Below are positions 17,973 to 26,336 of a DNA stretch of 64,000 nucleotides, piece by piece. The position numbers and the translations under genes were made by a program. Source of the DNA: Betaproteobacteria bacterium (GTDB taxonomy: Bacteria; Pseudomonadota; Gammaproteobacteria; Burkholderiales; Rhodocyclaceae). The DNA is taken from positions 620,001 to 684,000 of the forward strand of contig JADIYD010000014.1 of the NCBI GenBank assembly GCA_016705475.1, given 5' to 3'. Numbering within the stretch: position 1 is the stretch's first letter; every line of letters begins with the position of its first letter. A model generated the notes under the pieces. That model made no database searches, was not told where the DNA came from, and saw nothing but the letters and a program-made list of their open reading frames with translations.

Positions 17973-18539
17973 ATGTTGAAGAAATTTTTGTTTCTTGCCG
18001 GGATGGTCGCCGTGTCCATGGGCGCTTCCGCCCAGGAAAAAGAGTTGCTGCGCATCATCGGTGAGGAAAAGCAGTTTGTCGTTCAGACCAAGAACGGGCC
18101 GTTCGTCATTACCCGTACGATGACGCCGTGTGCCAAGAACAAGGGTTGGCTGCAGCCGCTGGTGCCCGTGCCGGGCGTGCATCCGGTCGGCGAGATTGAA
18201 ATGCTGCATGCGATGAATGACAAGGATTCGCTGATTGTCGACATGCGTGAGCCGGATGACCGGATCAAGGGCACCATCCCGAACTCGTATCACATTCCCT
18301 ACACGCTGGTTGCCGGGCGCATGGATGAGCTGGGCTGCGCCAAGAAGGCCGGCAAGTGGGATTGCAGCAAGGCCAAGAAGGTCTATGCTTTCTGCAATGG
18401 CCCGGTCTGCCCGCAGAGCCCGTCAGCCATCAATGCAATGGTTCGCGACGGCTTCCCTGCCGACAGGATTTACTACTACCGCGGCGGTATGCTCGATTGG
18501 GACGCGCTGGGTTTCCCCATCGTCAAGGACGATTTCTAA
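17973..18539 (+). CDS. Exported rhodanese-domain protein
   Basis: A 188-residue protein with a Sec signal peptide (MLKKFLFLAGMVAVSMGASAQ) and one rhodanese domain (about residues 70-185), with DSLIVDMREPDDRIKGTIPNS (cited in part) and the catalytic-loop cysteine in FCNGPVCPQS. It should act in the periplasm on sulfane sulfur. An ATG at 17973 follows GGAGG at 8 bp. It has its own promoter region and terminator, so it is probably monocistronic. The tetrathionate/thiosulfate enzymes 5-14 kb upstream make a role in sulfur metabolism plausible, but no direct link is visible. Confidence 0.8.
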   Translation: MLKKFLFLAGMVAVSMGASAQEKELLRIIGEEKQFVVQTKNGPFVITRTMTPCAKNKGWLQPLVPVPGVHPVGEIEMLHAMNDKDSLIVDMREPDDRIKGTIPNSYHIPYTLVAGRMDELGCAKKAGKWDCSKAKKVYAFCNGPVCPQSPSAINAMVRDGFPADRIYYYRGGMLDWDALGFPIVKDDF

Positions 18540-18568
18540 GCGCATTCAGCAATGGCATTGTTGCCCGA

Positions 18569-18600
18569 ACGGAACTCCACGGAGTTCCGTTTTCATTTTT
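18569..18600 (+). terminator. Intrinsic terminator of rhodanese gene
   Basis: Stem ACGGAACT / AGTTCCGT with loop CCACGG, then TTTCATTTTT. Confidence 0.85.
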
Positions 18601-18602
18601 GC

Positions 18603-18631
18603 CCAATTTTGCGGGTTGACCGTGGAATTCC
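18603..18631 (+). repeat. Dispersed repeat, copy 4
   Basis: AATTTTGCGGGTTGACCGTG, then GAATTCC. It forms a head-to-head pair with copy 5, 40 bp away. Confidence 0.7.
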
Positions 18632-18670
18632 TGTCTTTGAGTCAGCAGGAGACCCTTGCAAGGTGCTCCT

Positions 18671-18700
18671 GCGGTCAACCGGGTGTTTTGCCCGAAATTG
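18671..18700 (-). repeat. Dispersed repeat, copy 5
   Basis: Plus strand GCGGTCAACCGGGTGTTTTG, then CCCGAAATTG; inverted relative to copy 4. Confidence 0.65.
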
Positions 18701-18720
18701 AAACAGGAGTTCGTCCGATT

Positions 18721-18885
18721 TCAGTGAATGACGACACGAGCACTGCGCCGCCAGCAGGCTGGCATCTGCAGTTTCTCGACGTCAGGCCCGCTGGCGCTGA
18801 AGATGCGCCGGGCGTGTTCGAGGCGCGCATGTTCGTCGTGGGAAATGCCGGCTATCAGATCAAACCAGTGTTGAAGACGTTTCAT
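18721..18885 (-). CDS. Small SOS-associated hypothetical protein (54 aa)
   Basis: Short ORF starting at the ATG at 18885 with GGAG 8 bp upstream. The product begins MKRLQHWFDLIAGISHDEH and is basic and Arg/His-rich. I do not recognise a family. Support for it being real comes from the ribosome-binding site and from the two LexA boxes in the region it shares with the divergent gene at 19041. Confidence 0.5.
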   Translation of the reverse strand: MKRLQHWFDLIAGISHDEHARLEHARRIFSASGPDVEKLQMPACWRRSARVVIH

Positions 18886-18913
18886 GATGGCGACTCCTTC
18901 AGATTATCGGTAA

Positions 18914-18929
18914 CTGTATGGATGAACAG
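18914..18929. promoter_or_regulatory. LexA box 1
   Basis: CTGTATGGATGAACAG fits the CTGT-N8-ACAG LexA consensus exactly. It is 29 bp upstream of the minus-strand small gene. Confidence 0.8.
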
Positions 18930-18962
18930 TGTTTCGGCGTTCGAGTGCAGAATAGCCGAAAG

Positions 18963-18978
18963 CTGTATGGATGTACAG
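18963..18978. promoter_or_regulatory. LexA box 2
   Basis: CTGTATGGATGTACAG, a second exact CTGT-N8-ACAG site 49 bp from the first, facing the plus-strand small gene. Confidence 0.85.
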
Positions 18979-19040
18979 TATTCGAGAAATCTTTTTTCCA
19001 CGGTAGGCTTGTGTCGACTGCAAAGCATGAAAGGCCCACC

Positions 19041-19253
19041 ATGTCGCGCCCCAAGCCAGCCTGGATACCGCCCGCCGGAATGCTGGTTACTTATCGTGGA
19101 CGCACCCGTCAGTCGACCCGCAATGTTCGCGTGGTGGCTGAGGCGTCGGCCGGGCGCATGGTGGTTGAGGCGATCGGCAAGCAGGGCGTTCCCGTTCGCC
19201 TGACTGTCAAGCGGGAAAATCTGTTGCCGATGGAGCCGGATCTGTTCGACTGA
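19041..19253 (+). CDS. Small SOS-associated hypothetical protein (70 aa)
   Basis: Product begins MSRPKPAWIPPAGMLVTYRG and ends MEPDLFD. It looks like a single small beta-rich domain (alternating VRVVAEA, RMVVEAIG, VRLTVKREN). The ATG at 19041 has AAAGG at 6 bp; an upstream in-frame extension to 18918 would run through LexA box 2 and is unlikely. Function unknown. The paired LexA boxes suggest DNA-damage induction together with the divergent gene at 18721. Confidence 0.65.
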   Translation: MSRPKPAWIPPAGMLVTYRGRTRQSTRNVRVVAEASAGRMVVEAIGKQGVPVRLTVKRENLLPMEPDLFD

Positions 19254-19259
19254 GTTCCC

Positions 19260-19550
19260 TCAGCGAGCAGGCACGAACTTCAGGCACCGGATCAGGCCAT
19301 CGAACCACCCGCCTGCTTGCCGTCTATCCAGTTGAATGCTGCTGTCGCCTATCCGTTCAACAAGGCACAGGCCGTTGCGGCGAATCAGGTAGCTTTGCCC
19401 AGCCCTCAGAAAGACATCGTCGGGCTCGCTGGCAACGGTAATCCAGATCGTTCCCTGCAGGCAGCGAACTTGCGTTCCGGCGGCGTCAGTCAGTCGGATG
19501 GGGCTAGCCGATTGCAGGCATATTTCCTCCGAAACCCGATGGCTGTCCAT
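19260..19550 (-). CDS. DUF2917 domain protein
   Basis: A 96-residue protein with the DUF2917 pattern: IRLTDAAGTQVRCLQGTIWIT, then DDVFLRAGQSYLIRRNGLCLVE (both cited in part). This is a small cupin-like beta domain common in betaproteobacteria, often near MocR/GntR regulators. Molecular role is unknown. It is divergent from the MocR gene at 19696, with a shared 145-bp regulatory region, so it is a candidate target of that regulator. Confidence 0.75.
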   Translation of the reverse strand: MDSHRVSEEICLQSASPIRLTDAAGTQVRCLQGTIWITVASEPDDVFLRAGQSYLIRRNGLCLVERIGDSSIQLDRRQAGGWFDGLIRCLKFVPAR

Positions 19551-19598
19551 GGCACTCTCCGCTTTGATCGTGGAGAAAGTTTAGGTTCGGGACAGCGA

Positions 19599-19687
19599 GT
19601 GGTACAGTCGCAATAAAGTTAAATTGTAACCAATACAGATTCATAAAATTGCAACTGTACTGGTCGTTACCGAGCGTATCTGTACAG
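19599..19687. promoter_or_regulatory. Putative MocR operator region
   Basis: Contains AGTGGTACAGT (19599-19609), the inverted ACTGTACTGG (19654-19663) and CTGTACAG (19680-19687) between the divergent DUF2917 and MocR genes. Repeated TGTAC motifs are typical of MocR-type operators; the exact sites are inferred. Confidence 0.45.
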
Positions 19688-19695
19688 GTGGCCCC

Positions 19696-21117
19696 ATGAA
19701 TGAAGAGCTCCTCCGCTATGAGAAACTGGCGGGCGAACTGGCCGGGATGATCGGCAGCGGTGTGCTGAGTCCTGGCGACCGCCTGCCATCGGTCAGGCGT
19801 CTGTCGAAAGAGCGTCGCCTATCCGTGTCGACGGTGGTTCAGGCGCTGCGCCAGTTGGAGGATCGCGGGCTGATAGAGGCCCGTCCGCAATCTGGCTTTT
19901 TCGTCCAGCGCGCCCAAGCCATGCGGGCCGAGCCAGTGGTCCGTTCAACGCCCGAGGCCTCGATGCCAGTCGATATTTCGCAACGGCTTGTTCGCGTTCT
20001 GCGTGCTGGTGCAAAGACCGGCGTGGCGCCACTGGCGGCAGCCTTGCCGGCGCCCGAGCTGTTGCCTGTCGCCGCCCTGCAGCGTTTATATGCAGGTGTC
20101 GCGCGGCGAATGCCCAAATTGCTTGAAGGCGGCAGCCATATCAACACCGACGAGCCGGCGCTGGTTCGCCAGCTCGTGCGCCGCTCGCTGGCCTGGGGCG
20201 GGCCGATAGCGGCCGAGGAATTCGTCATCACCAATTCGTGCACCGAAGCGCTCGGCCTGTGTTTGCGGGCGGTGACCAAACCCGGCGACACCGTGGCGGT
20301 CGAGTCGCCCGCTTATTATCTGATGCTGCAACTGCTGGAAACGCTCGGCCTCAAGGCCCTCGAAATTCCGACCGATCCCCGCACCGGGATGTCGGTCGAA
20401 GCGCTTGACCTGGCGACGCGCAACGGCGGCATCGCCGCCTGTCTGATTGTCGCGAACGGCAGCAACCCGCTCGGCTGCGTTATGCCGGACGACAGAAAAC
20501 GGCAGTTTTCGGCGTTGACCGCAGCACGCGGTGTGGCGGTTATCGAGGACGACATCTACGGCGATCTCCACCTCGGCAGCGAGCGGCCATGGCCGATCAA
20601 GGCTTTCGACAAGGTGGGAAACGTCATGCTCTGTTCATCGTTCTCGAAAAGCCTGTCGCCCGCCCTGCGTATCGGCTTTGTCGCGGCCGGCCGCCACCGT
20701 GCGGCCATTGCCCTGCAGAAAACCATCACCAGCGGCGGCACCAATCCGATTACCCAGCACGTGCTGGCCGAATATCTCGAATCTGGCGCCTACGAGCGTC
20801 ATCTGCGTACCCTGCGTCGGGCTTACCTGCAGCAGGTTGAAACGATGCGCCTCGCCGTCAGTCGCCATTTTCCGGCGGAGACACGCATCACACAGCCGCA
20901 GGGCGGCTATGTGTTGTGGGTTGAGTTGCCGGAAAGCATCGATACGGCAAAGCTCTACGAGCAGGCTGTCGCCGAAAATCTGGCCTACGTGCCGGGTGAC
21001 CTGTTCTCGGCCAGCGGCATGTACCGCAACTGCCTGCGCCTCAATTGCGGCAATCCGCACACGCCGGAAATCGAGGATGCCGTGCGTCGGCTCGGAGCGA
21101 TCTTTTGCCAGCCCTAA
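19696..21117 (+). CDS. MocR-type regulator (GntR HTH fused to PLP aminotransferase-like domain)
   Basis: A 473-residue protein. The N-terminal winged helix-turn-helix (residues 5-75) includes SPGDRLPSVRRLSKERRLSVSTV, cited in part. A long fold-type I aminotransferase-like domain follows. The PLP lysine lies in SSFSKSLSPALRIGFV (about residue 318), with VESPAYYLML and VIEDDIYGDLH as other cofactor contacts. Such proteins act as PLP-binding transcription factors (for example PdxR, GabR). The target cannot be named; the divergent DUF2917 gene and its own promoter are the obvious candidates. Confidence 0.88.
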   Translation: MNEELLRYEKLAGELAGMIGSGVLSPGDRLPSVRRLSKERRLSVSTVVQALRQLEDRGLIEARPQSGFFVQRAQAMRAEPVVRSTPEASMPVDISQRLVRVLRAGAKTGVAPLAAALPAPELLPVAALQRLYAGVARRMPKLLEGGSHINTDEPALVRQLVRRSLAWGGPIAAEEFVITNSCTEALGLCLRAVTKPGDTVAVESPAYYLMLQLLETLGLKALEIPTDPRTGMSVEALDLATRNGGIAACLIVANGSNPLGCVMPDDRKRQFSALTAARGVAVIEDDIYGDLHLGSERPWPIKAFDKVGNVMLCSSFSKSLSPALRIGFVAAGRHRAAIALQKTITSGGTNPITQHVLAEYLESGAYERHLRTLRRAYLQQVETMRLAVSRHFPAETRITQPQGGYVLWVELPESIDTAKLYEQAVAENLAYVPGDLFSASGMYRNCLRLNCGNPHTPEIEDAVRRLGAIFCQP

Positions 21118-21210
21118 ATCAAATGGAGGGCAGCGGAATTACGGTATCATTCGGCCTTTTGGGCAAGCTGCATTTGCCTTTTTGAACGCATTCGAAGGAT
21201 TTTTCTCCTC

Positions 21211-23097
21211 ATGTTCGACGCAGTCCGCAACAACAAAAGAATCGTCCAGGTATTTCTGGCGCTGATCATGCTGCCCTTTGCCTTCTTCGGCGTTGACTCC
21301 TATATGCGCAACGACGGCATGGGTGGCGATGTCGCTACCATTGGCGACGTCAAGATCACTCAGCAACAGTTCCAGCAAACCCTGCGCGAGCAGCAGGAAC
21401 GCCTGCGCACGCAGCTCGGTGCCCAGTACGATCCCAAATTGCTGGAAAACGCCGAAGCGCGCAAAGCCATTCTCGACGACCTGATCAATCAACGTCTTCT
21501 CGTCATTGAAGCAGGCAAGAAACACATGTTCGCTGGTGACAATGCGCTGCGTCAGGCCATCGGCGCGATCGAAGTCTTCAGGGCGGATGGCAAATTCTCC
21601 GCAGAGCGCTACGAAGCAGCATTGCGCTCCCAGGGCATGTCGCCGGCCGGGTTCGAGGCGCAACTGCGCCAGGACCTGACGCTGCAGCAACTCGCCGGCG
21701 CCATCGGTCAGTCCGGCGTGGTGTCACGTTCTGTGGCCGACCGTGTGCTGGCCATGCAAACCGAGAAGCGCGAGGTTCTGGAATATCGCCTGAATCTCGA
21801 CAGCTACCTCGGCAAGGTCAAGCTGGCCGATGATGCCGCCAAGAAGTTCTACGATGAAAACGCCAGTCAGTTCGAAGTGCCGGAGCAGGCCAAGGCTGAA
21901 TACGTCGTGCTGTCGATGGATGCCATCGCTGCCCAGCTGGCCGTTACCGATGCTGAAATCAAGGCCTGGTACGACGGCCACAAGGATCGTTACTTGGTGC
22001 CGGAAGAGCGCCGTGCCAGCCACATCCTGATCGGTACCGAGAAGCTCGGCAAGGACAAGGCCAAAGCAAAGGCCGACGAGTTGCTCGCCGAGATTCGCAA
22101 GAATCCGGCGGCCTTTGGCGATCTGGCCAAAAAGAATTCCGATGACCCGGGTTCTGCCTCAAAGGGCGGCGATCTCGGCTTCTTCGGTCGCGGCGCCATG
22201 GTCAAGGTCTTCGAAGACACCACCATGAGCCTCAAGGAAGGCGAGATTTCAGGCGTGGTCGAGTCCGATTTCGGCTTCCACATCATCAAGCTGACGGGCA
22301 TCCACGCCGCCAAGGAAAAGCCGCTGGCTGAAGTTCGTGGCGAAATCGAAGCCGAACTCAAGAAGGCTGCCGGTTCCCGCAAGTTTGCCGAAGCCGCTGA
22401 AACCTTCAGCAACATGGTCTATGAGCAGTCGGACAGCCTCAAGCCGGTTGCCGAGAAGTTCAAGCTGACCGTCAAGTCTTCCGAATGGCTGGGCCGTCAG
22501 GCCAATCCGGCTAACGGCGCACTCGGCAACGAGAAGCTCATGGCCGCGCTGTTCTCCGATGATTCGGTCAAGAACCGCCGGAATACCGAAGCCGTGGAAA
22601 TCGCAGCCAATACGCTGGTTGCTGCCCGTCTGGTCGATTACAAGCCGAAAACCCTGCAGCCCTTCGACGGTGTCAAGGTCAGTGTTGAAACCCTTCTGAA
22701 GAACAAGGAAGCTCAGGTTCTCGCCAGCAAGGATGGCGAGGCGCGTCTGGATGCGCTGAAAAAAGGTGAGGACAAACTGGCCTGGGGGGCTGCCAAGAGC
22801 ATTTCACGCATGGATGCCCGTCTGCTACCGCCACCGGCTGCCCAGTCAGTATTCCGCATGGAAACCGCTGAGCTGCCTTCCTACACCGGGGTTGAGCTGC
22901 CAGGTTCCGGCTATGCGTTGTATAAGCTGACCAAGCTTGATGCTGGTGAAAAGCTGGATGACGCGCGCAAGCAGGGCATGCTCAAGCAACTGGGCAATCG
23001 GCTTGCACAGGAAGAGGTCCAGCTCTATCTGGCTGCCCTGCGTAGCCGTTACAAGGTGGAAATCAATCAGGCCGCGCTGGAGTCGAAAGACAAGTAA
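21211..23097 (+). CDS. ppiD: Periplasmic folding chaperone PpiD (peptidyl-prolyl isomerase)
   Basis: A 628-residue membrane-anchored protein: cytosolic N-terminus MFDAVRNNKRIVQ, one transmembrane helix (about residues 11-30, VFLALIMLPFAFFGV), a SurA/PpiD N-terminal domain (about 45-190), a parvulin domain (about 268-355; RRASHILIG, GDLGFFGRGAMVKVFED, DFGFHIIKL), and a second degenerate parvulin-like segment. It assists folding of proteins leaving the Sec translocon. The gene is followed by two terminators and is probably monocistronic. Confidence 0.93.
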   Translation: MFDAVRNNKRIVQVFLALIMLPFAFFGVDSYMRNDGMGGDVATIGDVKITQQQFQQTLREQQERLRTQLGAQYDPKLLENAEARKAILDDLINQRLLVIEAGKKHMFAGDNALRQAIGAIEVFRADGKFSAERYEAALRSQGMSPAGFEAQLRQDLTLQQLAGAIGQSGVVSRSVADRVLAMQTEKREVLEYRLNLDSYLGKVKLADDAAKKFYDENASQFEVPEQAKAEYVVLSMDAIAAQLAVTDAEIKAWYDGHKDRYLVPEERRASHILIGTEKLGKDKAKAKADELLAEIRKNPAAFGDLAKKNSDDPGSASKGGDLGFFGRGAMVKVFEDTTMSLKEGEISGVVESDFGFHIIKLTGIHAAKEKPLAEVRGEIEAELKKAAGSRKFAEAAETFSNMVYEQSDSLKPVAEKFKLTVKSSEWLGRQANPANGALGNEKLMAALFSDDSVKNRRNTEAVEIAANTLVAARLVDYKPKTLQPFDGVKVSVETLLKNKEAQVLASKDGEARLDALKKGEDKLAWGAAKSISRMDARLLPPPAAQSVFRMETAELPSYTGVELPGSGYALYKLTKLDAGEKLDDARKQGMLKQLGNRLAQEEVQLYLAALRSRYKVEINQAALESKDK

Positions 23098-23118
23098 GCG
23101 ACGGACTGGACGGTAAGA

Positions 23119-23141
23119 AGCGGGCTACGGCCCGCTTTTTT
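23119..23141 (+). terminator. Intrinsic terminator of ppiD
   Basis: AGCGGGC / GCCCGCT with a TACG loop, followed by TTTTT. Confidence 0.9.
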
Positions 23142-23174
23142 GTTGCCGCTACCGACGGCGCATCAGCCCCATGA

Positions 23175-23209
23175 AAAACGCCACCCAGTTTTCACAGGGT
23201 GGCGTTTTT
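23175..23209. terminator. Bidirectional terminator between ppiD and fabI
   Basis: AAAAACGCCACCC / GGGTGGCGTTTTT, a 13-bp perfect stem with A and T tracts on both sides. It serves the convergent fabI as well as ppiD. Confidence 0.85.
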
Positions 23210-23218
23210 GAATTTCAG

Positions 23219-23249
23219 GCCATTTTGCCAGTCGACCGCAGCATTCCTG
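23219..23249 (+). repeat. Dispersed repeat, copy 6 (divergent)
   Basis: GCCATTTTGCCAGTCGACCG, then CAGCATTCCTG. The GTCGACC core and flanking order fit the family with several changes. Confidence 0.5.
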
Positions 23250-23270
23250 CCACGGCTTGCCGATGGCTGA

Positions 23271-24068
23271 TCAGGCGGGAAGCGGGTCGGCGTTGCCCAA
23301 GGCGACGGTGTTCATGCCGCCATCGACGTACATGATTTCACCGGTAATGCCGCTGGCCAGGTCGGACAGCATGAAGGCGGCAGCGTTGCCGACTTCGTCA
23401 ATGGTCACGTTGCGGCGCAGCGGGGCATTGTGCGAGTTGTAGGCGAGCAGCTTGCCGAAGTTGCCGATGCCGGAAGCCGCCAGGGTCTTGATCGGACCGG
23501 CCGAGATGGCGTTGGCACGGATGCCTTCAGGGCCGAGGCAGAAAGCCAGGTAGCGGGTGGCCGCTTCGAGGCTGGCCTTGGCCAGGCCCATGGTGTTGTA
23601 GTTCGGCATGGTGCGCTCGGCACCGAGGTAGGAGAGGGCAAGGGCTGCACTCTTGCGACCCTGCATCATCGGACGGGCAGCCTTGACCAGCGCCGGGTAG
23701 CTGTACGACGAAATTTCGTGGGCGATGCGGAAGGCATCACGGGTGATGCCGTTCAGGAAGTCACCTTCGATGGCTTCGGTCGGGGCGTAGGCGATGGAAT
23801 GAACCAGGCCATCCAGGCCATCCCAGTGCTTGGCCAGTTCGACAAACAAGTTGTCGATCTGTTCGTCGCTGGCGACATCGACCTGCACAGTGATGTCACT
23901 GCCGAATTCAGTGGCAAATTTCTTGATGCGGTCTTCGAAACGCTCGGTCTGGTAGGTGAAGGCCAGTTGTGCGCCTTCACGGTGGCAGGCCTTGGCGATG
24001 CCATAGGCGATGGAGTGCTTGGACAGCAGTCCGGTGATCAGAATCTTTTTGTCGGCAAGAAAGCCCAT
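23271..24068 (-). CDS. fabI: Enoyl-[acyl-carrier-protein] reductase (NADH)
   Basis: A 265-residue short-chain dehydrogenase that reduces trans-2-enoyl-ACP in each round of fatty-acid elongation. The N-terminus MGFLADKKILITGLLSKHS is the FabI form of the nucleotide-binding motif. The catalytic pair is Tyr156 and Lys163 in NYNTMGLAKASLEA. ISAGPIKTLAASGI is the FabI substrate loop and target of triclosan-type inhibitors in the family. Length is standard. It is preceded by about 90 bp to ETF-QO and ends at a bidirectional terminator. Confidence 0.97.
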   Translation of the reverse strand: MGFLADKKILITGLLSKHSIAYGIAKACHREGAQLAFTYQTERFEDRIKKFATEFGSDITVQVDVASDEQIDNLFVELAKHWDGLDGLVHSIAYAPTEAIEGDFLNGITRDAFRIAHEISSYSYPALVKAARPMMQGRKSAALALSYLGAERTMPNYNTMGLAKASLEAATRYLAFCLGPEGIRANAISAGPIKTLAASGIGNFGKLLAYNSHNAPLRRNVTIDEVGNAAAFMLSDLASGITGEIMYVDGGMNTVALGNADPLPA

Positions 24069-24156
24069 GTGTTGTTCTCCCTAGGGGTTTAGCCGCAAGA
24101 TTATAAACCGGGAAACAGTGATTCGCGGCATGCGAGCGCCGTTTCCCGGTTGCACG

Positions 24157-25803
24157 TTACATATTCGGGTAAGTCGGGCCTTCGCCGCCTTGCGGTACCA
24201 CCCAGTTGATGTTTTGGGTCGGATCCTTGATGTCGCAAGTCTTGCAATGCACGCAGTTCTGCGCATTGATCTGCAGGCGCGGATTGGCGCCGCTCTCGTC
24301 GCGCAGGATTTCATAGACGCCGGCCGGGCAGAAACGTTGTTCCGGCGCATCGTATTGCGCCAGATTGACGGCGATCGGTACGCCGGCATCCTTCAGCTGC
24401 AGGTGGCAGGGCTGGTCTTCCTCGTGGTTGGTGCTGGAGAGGAAGACAGATGACAGGCGATCGAAGGTGATGACGCCGTCCGGTTTCGGATAAACAATCG
24501 GCTCGCACTCGGCGGCCGGCTTGAGCTTGGCATGATCCGGTTTGGTGTTGTGCAGCGTCCACGGCGCCTTGCCGCGCAGCACGACCTGATCGATGCCGAA
24601 CATGATGGACCCCAGTTTCAGGCCCTTGTTCATCCACGGTTTGAAGTTACGTGATTTATGAAGTTCATCGTACAACCAGCTGTTTTTAAACAACTCTGTG
24701 TAGGCGACAAGTTCGTCTCGCTGGCGCTCGCCGGCCAGTGCTTCGAAGCACGCTTCGGCAGCCAGTGATCCAGTCTTGATGGCGCAGTGCGAGCCCTTGA
24801 TGCGCGCCGCATTGAGAAAGCCGGCATCGTCGCCGATCAGTACGCCGCCGGGGAAAGTCAATTTTGGCAGCGACTGCAGGCCACCGGCTGTCAGGGCGCG
24901 GGCACCGTACGCAATGCGCTTGCCGCCTTCGAGGAATTTGCGGATTTCCGGGTGCGTCTTGAAGCGCTGAAATTCTTCGTAGGGCGACAGATGCGGGTTG
25001 CTGTAGCCGAGGCCGACGACAAAACCGACGGCGATCTGGTTGTTTTCCAGATGATAGAGGAAGCCGCCGCCATAGGTGTCGGGTTTCATGGGCCAGCCGC
25101 CACTGTGAATGACGAGGCCTTGCTGGTGCTTGTCCGGCTCGATTTCCCAGAGTTCCTTGAGGCCGATGCCGTAGGTTTGTGGATCGACGCCATCGCGCAG
25201 ATTGAATCTGGCTTCGAGCTGTTTGCCGAGGTGGCCGCGGCAACCTTCGGCGAAGAAGGTGTATTTGCCGTGCAGTTCCATGCCCGGCTGGTAGTTGGGG
25301 CCTTCCGAACCGTCGTGCAGGCGGCCCATGTCGCCGGTGGCCACGCCCTTGACGGCGCCATTCTCGTCGAACAGCACTTCCGACCCGGCAAAGCCCGGGT
25401 AAATCTCGACGCCCAGCGCCTCGGCCTGCTCGCCAAGCCAGCGGCAGAGGTTGCCGAGCGAGATGACGTAGTTGCCCTCATTGTGAAAGCAGTCAGGCAA
25501 CAGGCTGTTCGGCACCTTGGTGGCGCCGGTTTCGGAAAGGATGAAGAAACGGTCTTCGGAGACGGGCGCATTGAGCGGCGCGCCGTCAGCCTGCCAGTTG
25601 GGCATCAATTCGTTGAGGGCACGCGGGTCCATGACCGCGCCGGAAAGAATGTGGGCACCGATTTCGGCACCTTTTTCGATCAGGCAGACGCCCAGATCGC
25701 TTCCTTTTTCCGTTGCCAGTTGTTTCAGGCGGATTGCTGCCGCCAAGCCAGCCGGGCCGCCACCCACGATGACGACGTCGAATTCCATGGATTCGCGTTC
25801 CAT
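24157..25803 (-). CDS. Electron transfer flavoprotein-ubiquinone oxidoreductase
   Basis: A 548-residue membrane-associated flavoprotein that moves electrons from reduced ETF, fed by acyl-CoA dehydrogenases, to ubiquinone. The N-terminal FAD-binding motif is VVIVGGGPAGLAAAIRL. The middle has GVATGDMG and GWPMKPDTYGGGFLYHL, and the C-terminus carries the [4Fe-4S] motif NCVHCKTCDIKDPTQNINWV. The start MERESMEFDVV is the usual family start. The neighbouring thioesterase and fabI also belong to lipid metabolism. Confidence 0.95.
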   Translation of the reverse strand: MERESMEFDVVIVGGGPAGLAAAIRLKQLATEKGSDLGVCLIEKGAEIGAHILSGAVMDPRALNELMPNWQADGAPLNAPVSEDRFFILSETGATKVPNSLLPDCFHNEGNYVISLGNLCRWLGEQAEALGVEIYPGFAGSEVLFDENGAVKGVATGDMGRLHDGSEGPNYQPGMELHGKYTFFAEGCRGHLGKQLEARFNLRDGVDPQTYGIGLKELWEIEPDKHQQGLVIHSGGWPMKPDTYGGGFLYHLENNQIAVGFVVGLGYSNPHLSPYEEFQRFKTHPEIRKFLEGGKRIAYGARALTAGGLQSLPKLTFPGGVLIGDDAGFLNAARIKGSHCAIKTGSLAAEACFEALAGERQRDELVAYTELFKNSWLYDELHKSRNFKPWMNKGLKLGSIMFGIDQVVLRGKAPWTLHNTKPDHAKLKPAAECEPIVYPKPDGVITFDRLSSVFLSSTNHEEDQPCHLQLKDAGVPIAVNLAQYDAPEQRFCPAGVYEILRDESGANPRLQINAQNCVHCKTCDIKDPTQNINWVVPQGGEGPTYPNM

Positions 25804-25890
25804 GTTGTCTCCTGATTTTATTGTTAGCTTGATTTCAATACGGTACAGTATGGAAATACTTTGATCAACACCACTCTAGTGGTCAGGTTT

Positions 25891-26301
25891 ATGGAACACA
25901 AGAAAAAGCTGATACACGTCACGAAGATGCCCATCCGCTGGGGTGACATGGACGCCTACGGGCATGTGAATAATACGGTGTATTTTCGCTACATGGAGCA
26001 GGCGCGGGTCGAATGGATCGAGGACATGCAGGTGCCGGTACGTCCCGGTGGTGCCGGGCCGGTCATCATCAACGCAAGCTGCACCTTCCAGATCCCGATG
26101 AATTATCCGGGAATGGTCGAGGTGCGCACCTTTGTCGGTGCCATCGGCCGCTCCAGTTGCCAGACCTACGTTGAAATGCGCATCGAAGGCGATGATCGCG
26201 TTTATGCCGAGGGGGCTGCCAAGGTTGTCTGGATGGATACGACGACCGGAAAATCGGTGCCGCTGCCCGATCACGTGCGGGCATTGCTCGAAGCAGAGTA
26301 A
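25891..26301 (+). CDS. Acyl-CoA thioesterase, YbgC/FadM-type hotdog protein
   Basis: A 136-residue hotdog-fold protein. MPIRWGDMDAYGHVNNTVYF carries the catalytic Asp and the GHVNN motif, followed by YMEQARVEWIED. It hydrolyses acyl-CoA or acyl-ACP thioesters. I chose the ATG at 25891; a TTG at 25861 would add ten residues with no family match. It is divergent from ETF-QO and is followed by the dGTPase gene on the same strand 36 bp later. Confidence 0.85.
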   Translation: MEHKKKLIHVTKMPIRWGDMDAYGHVNNTVYFRYMEQARVEWIEDMQVPVRPGGAGPVIINASCTFQIPMNYPGMVEVRTFVGAIGRSSCQTYVEMRIEGDDRVYAEGAAKVVWMDTTTGKSVPLPDHVRALLEAE

Positions 26302-26336
26302 ACTCGCAGCCCATCGCATCGTCGAAATTGAAGAGC

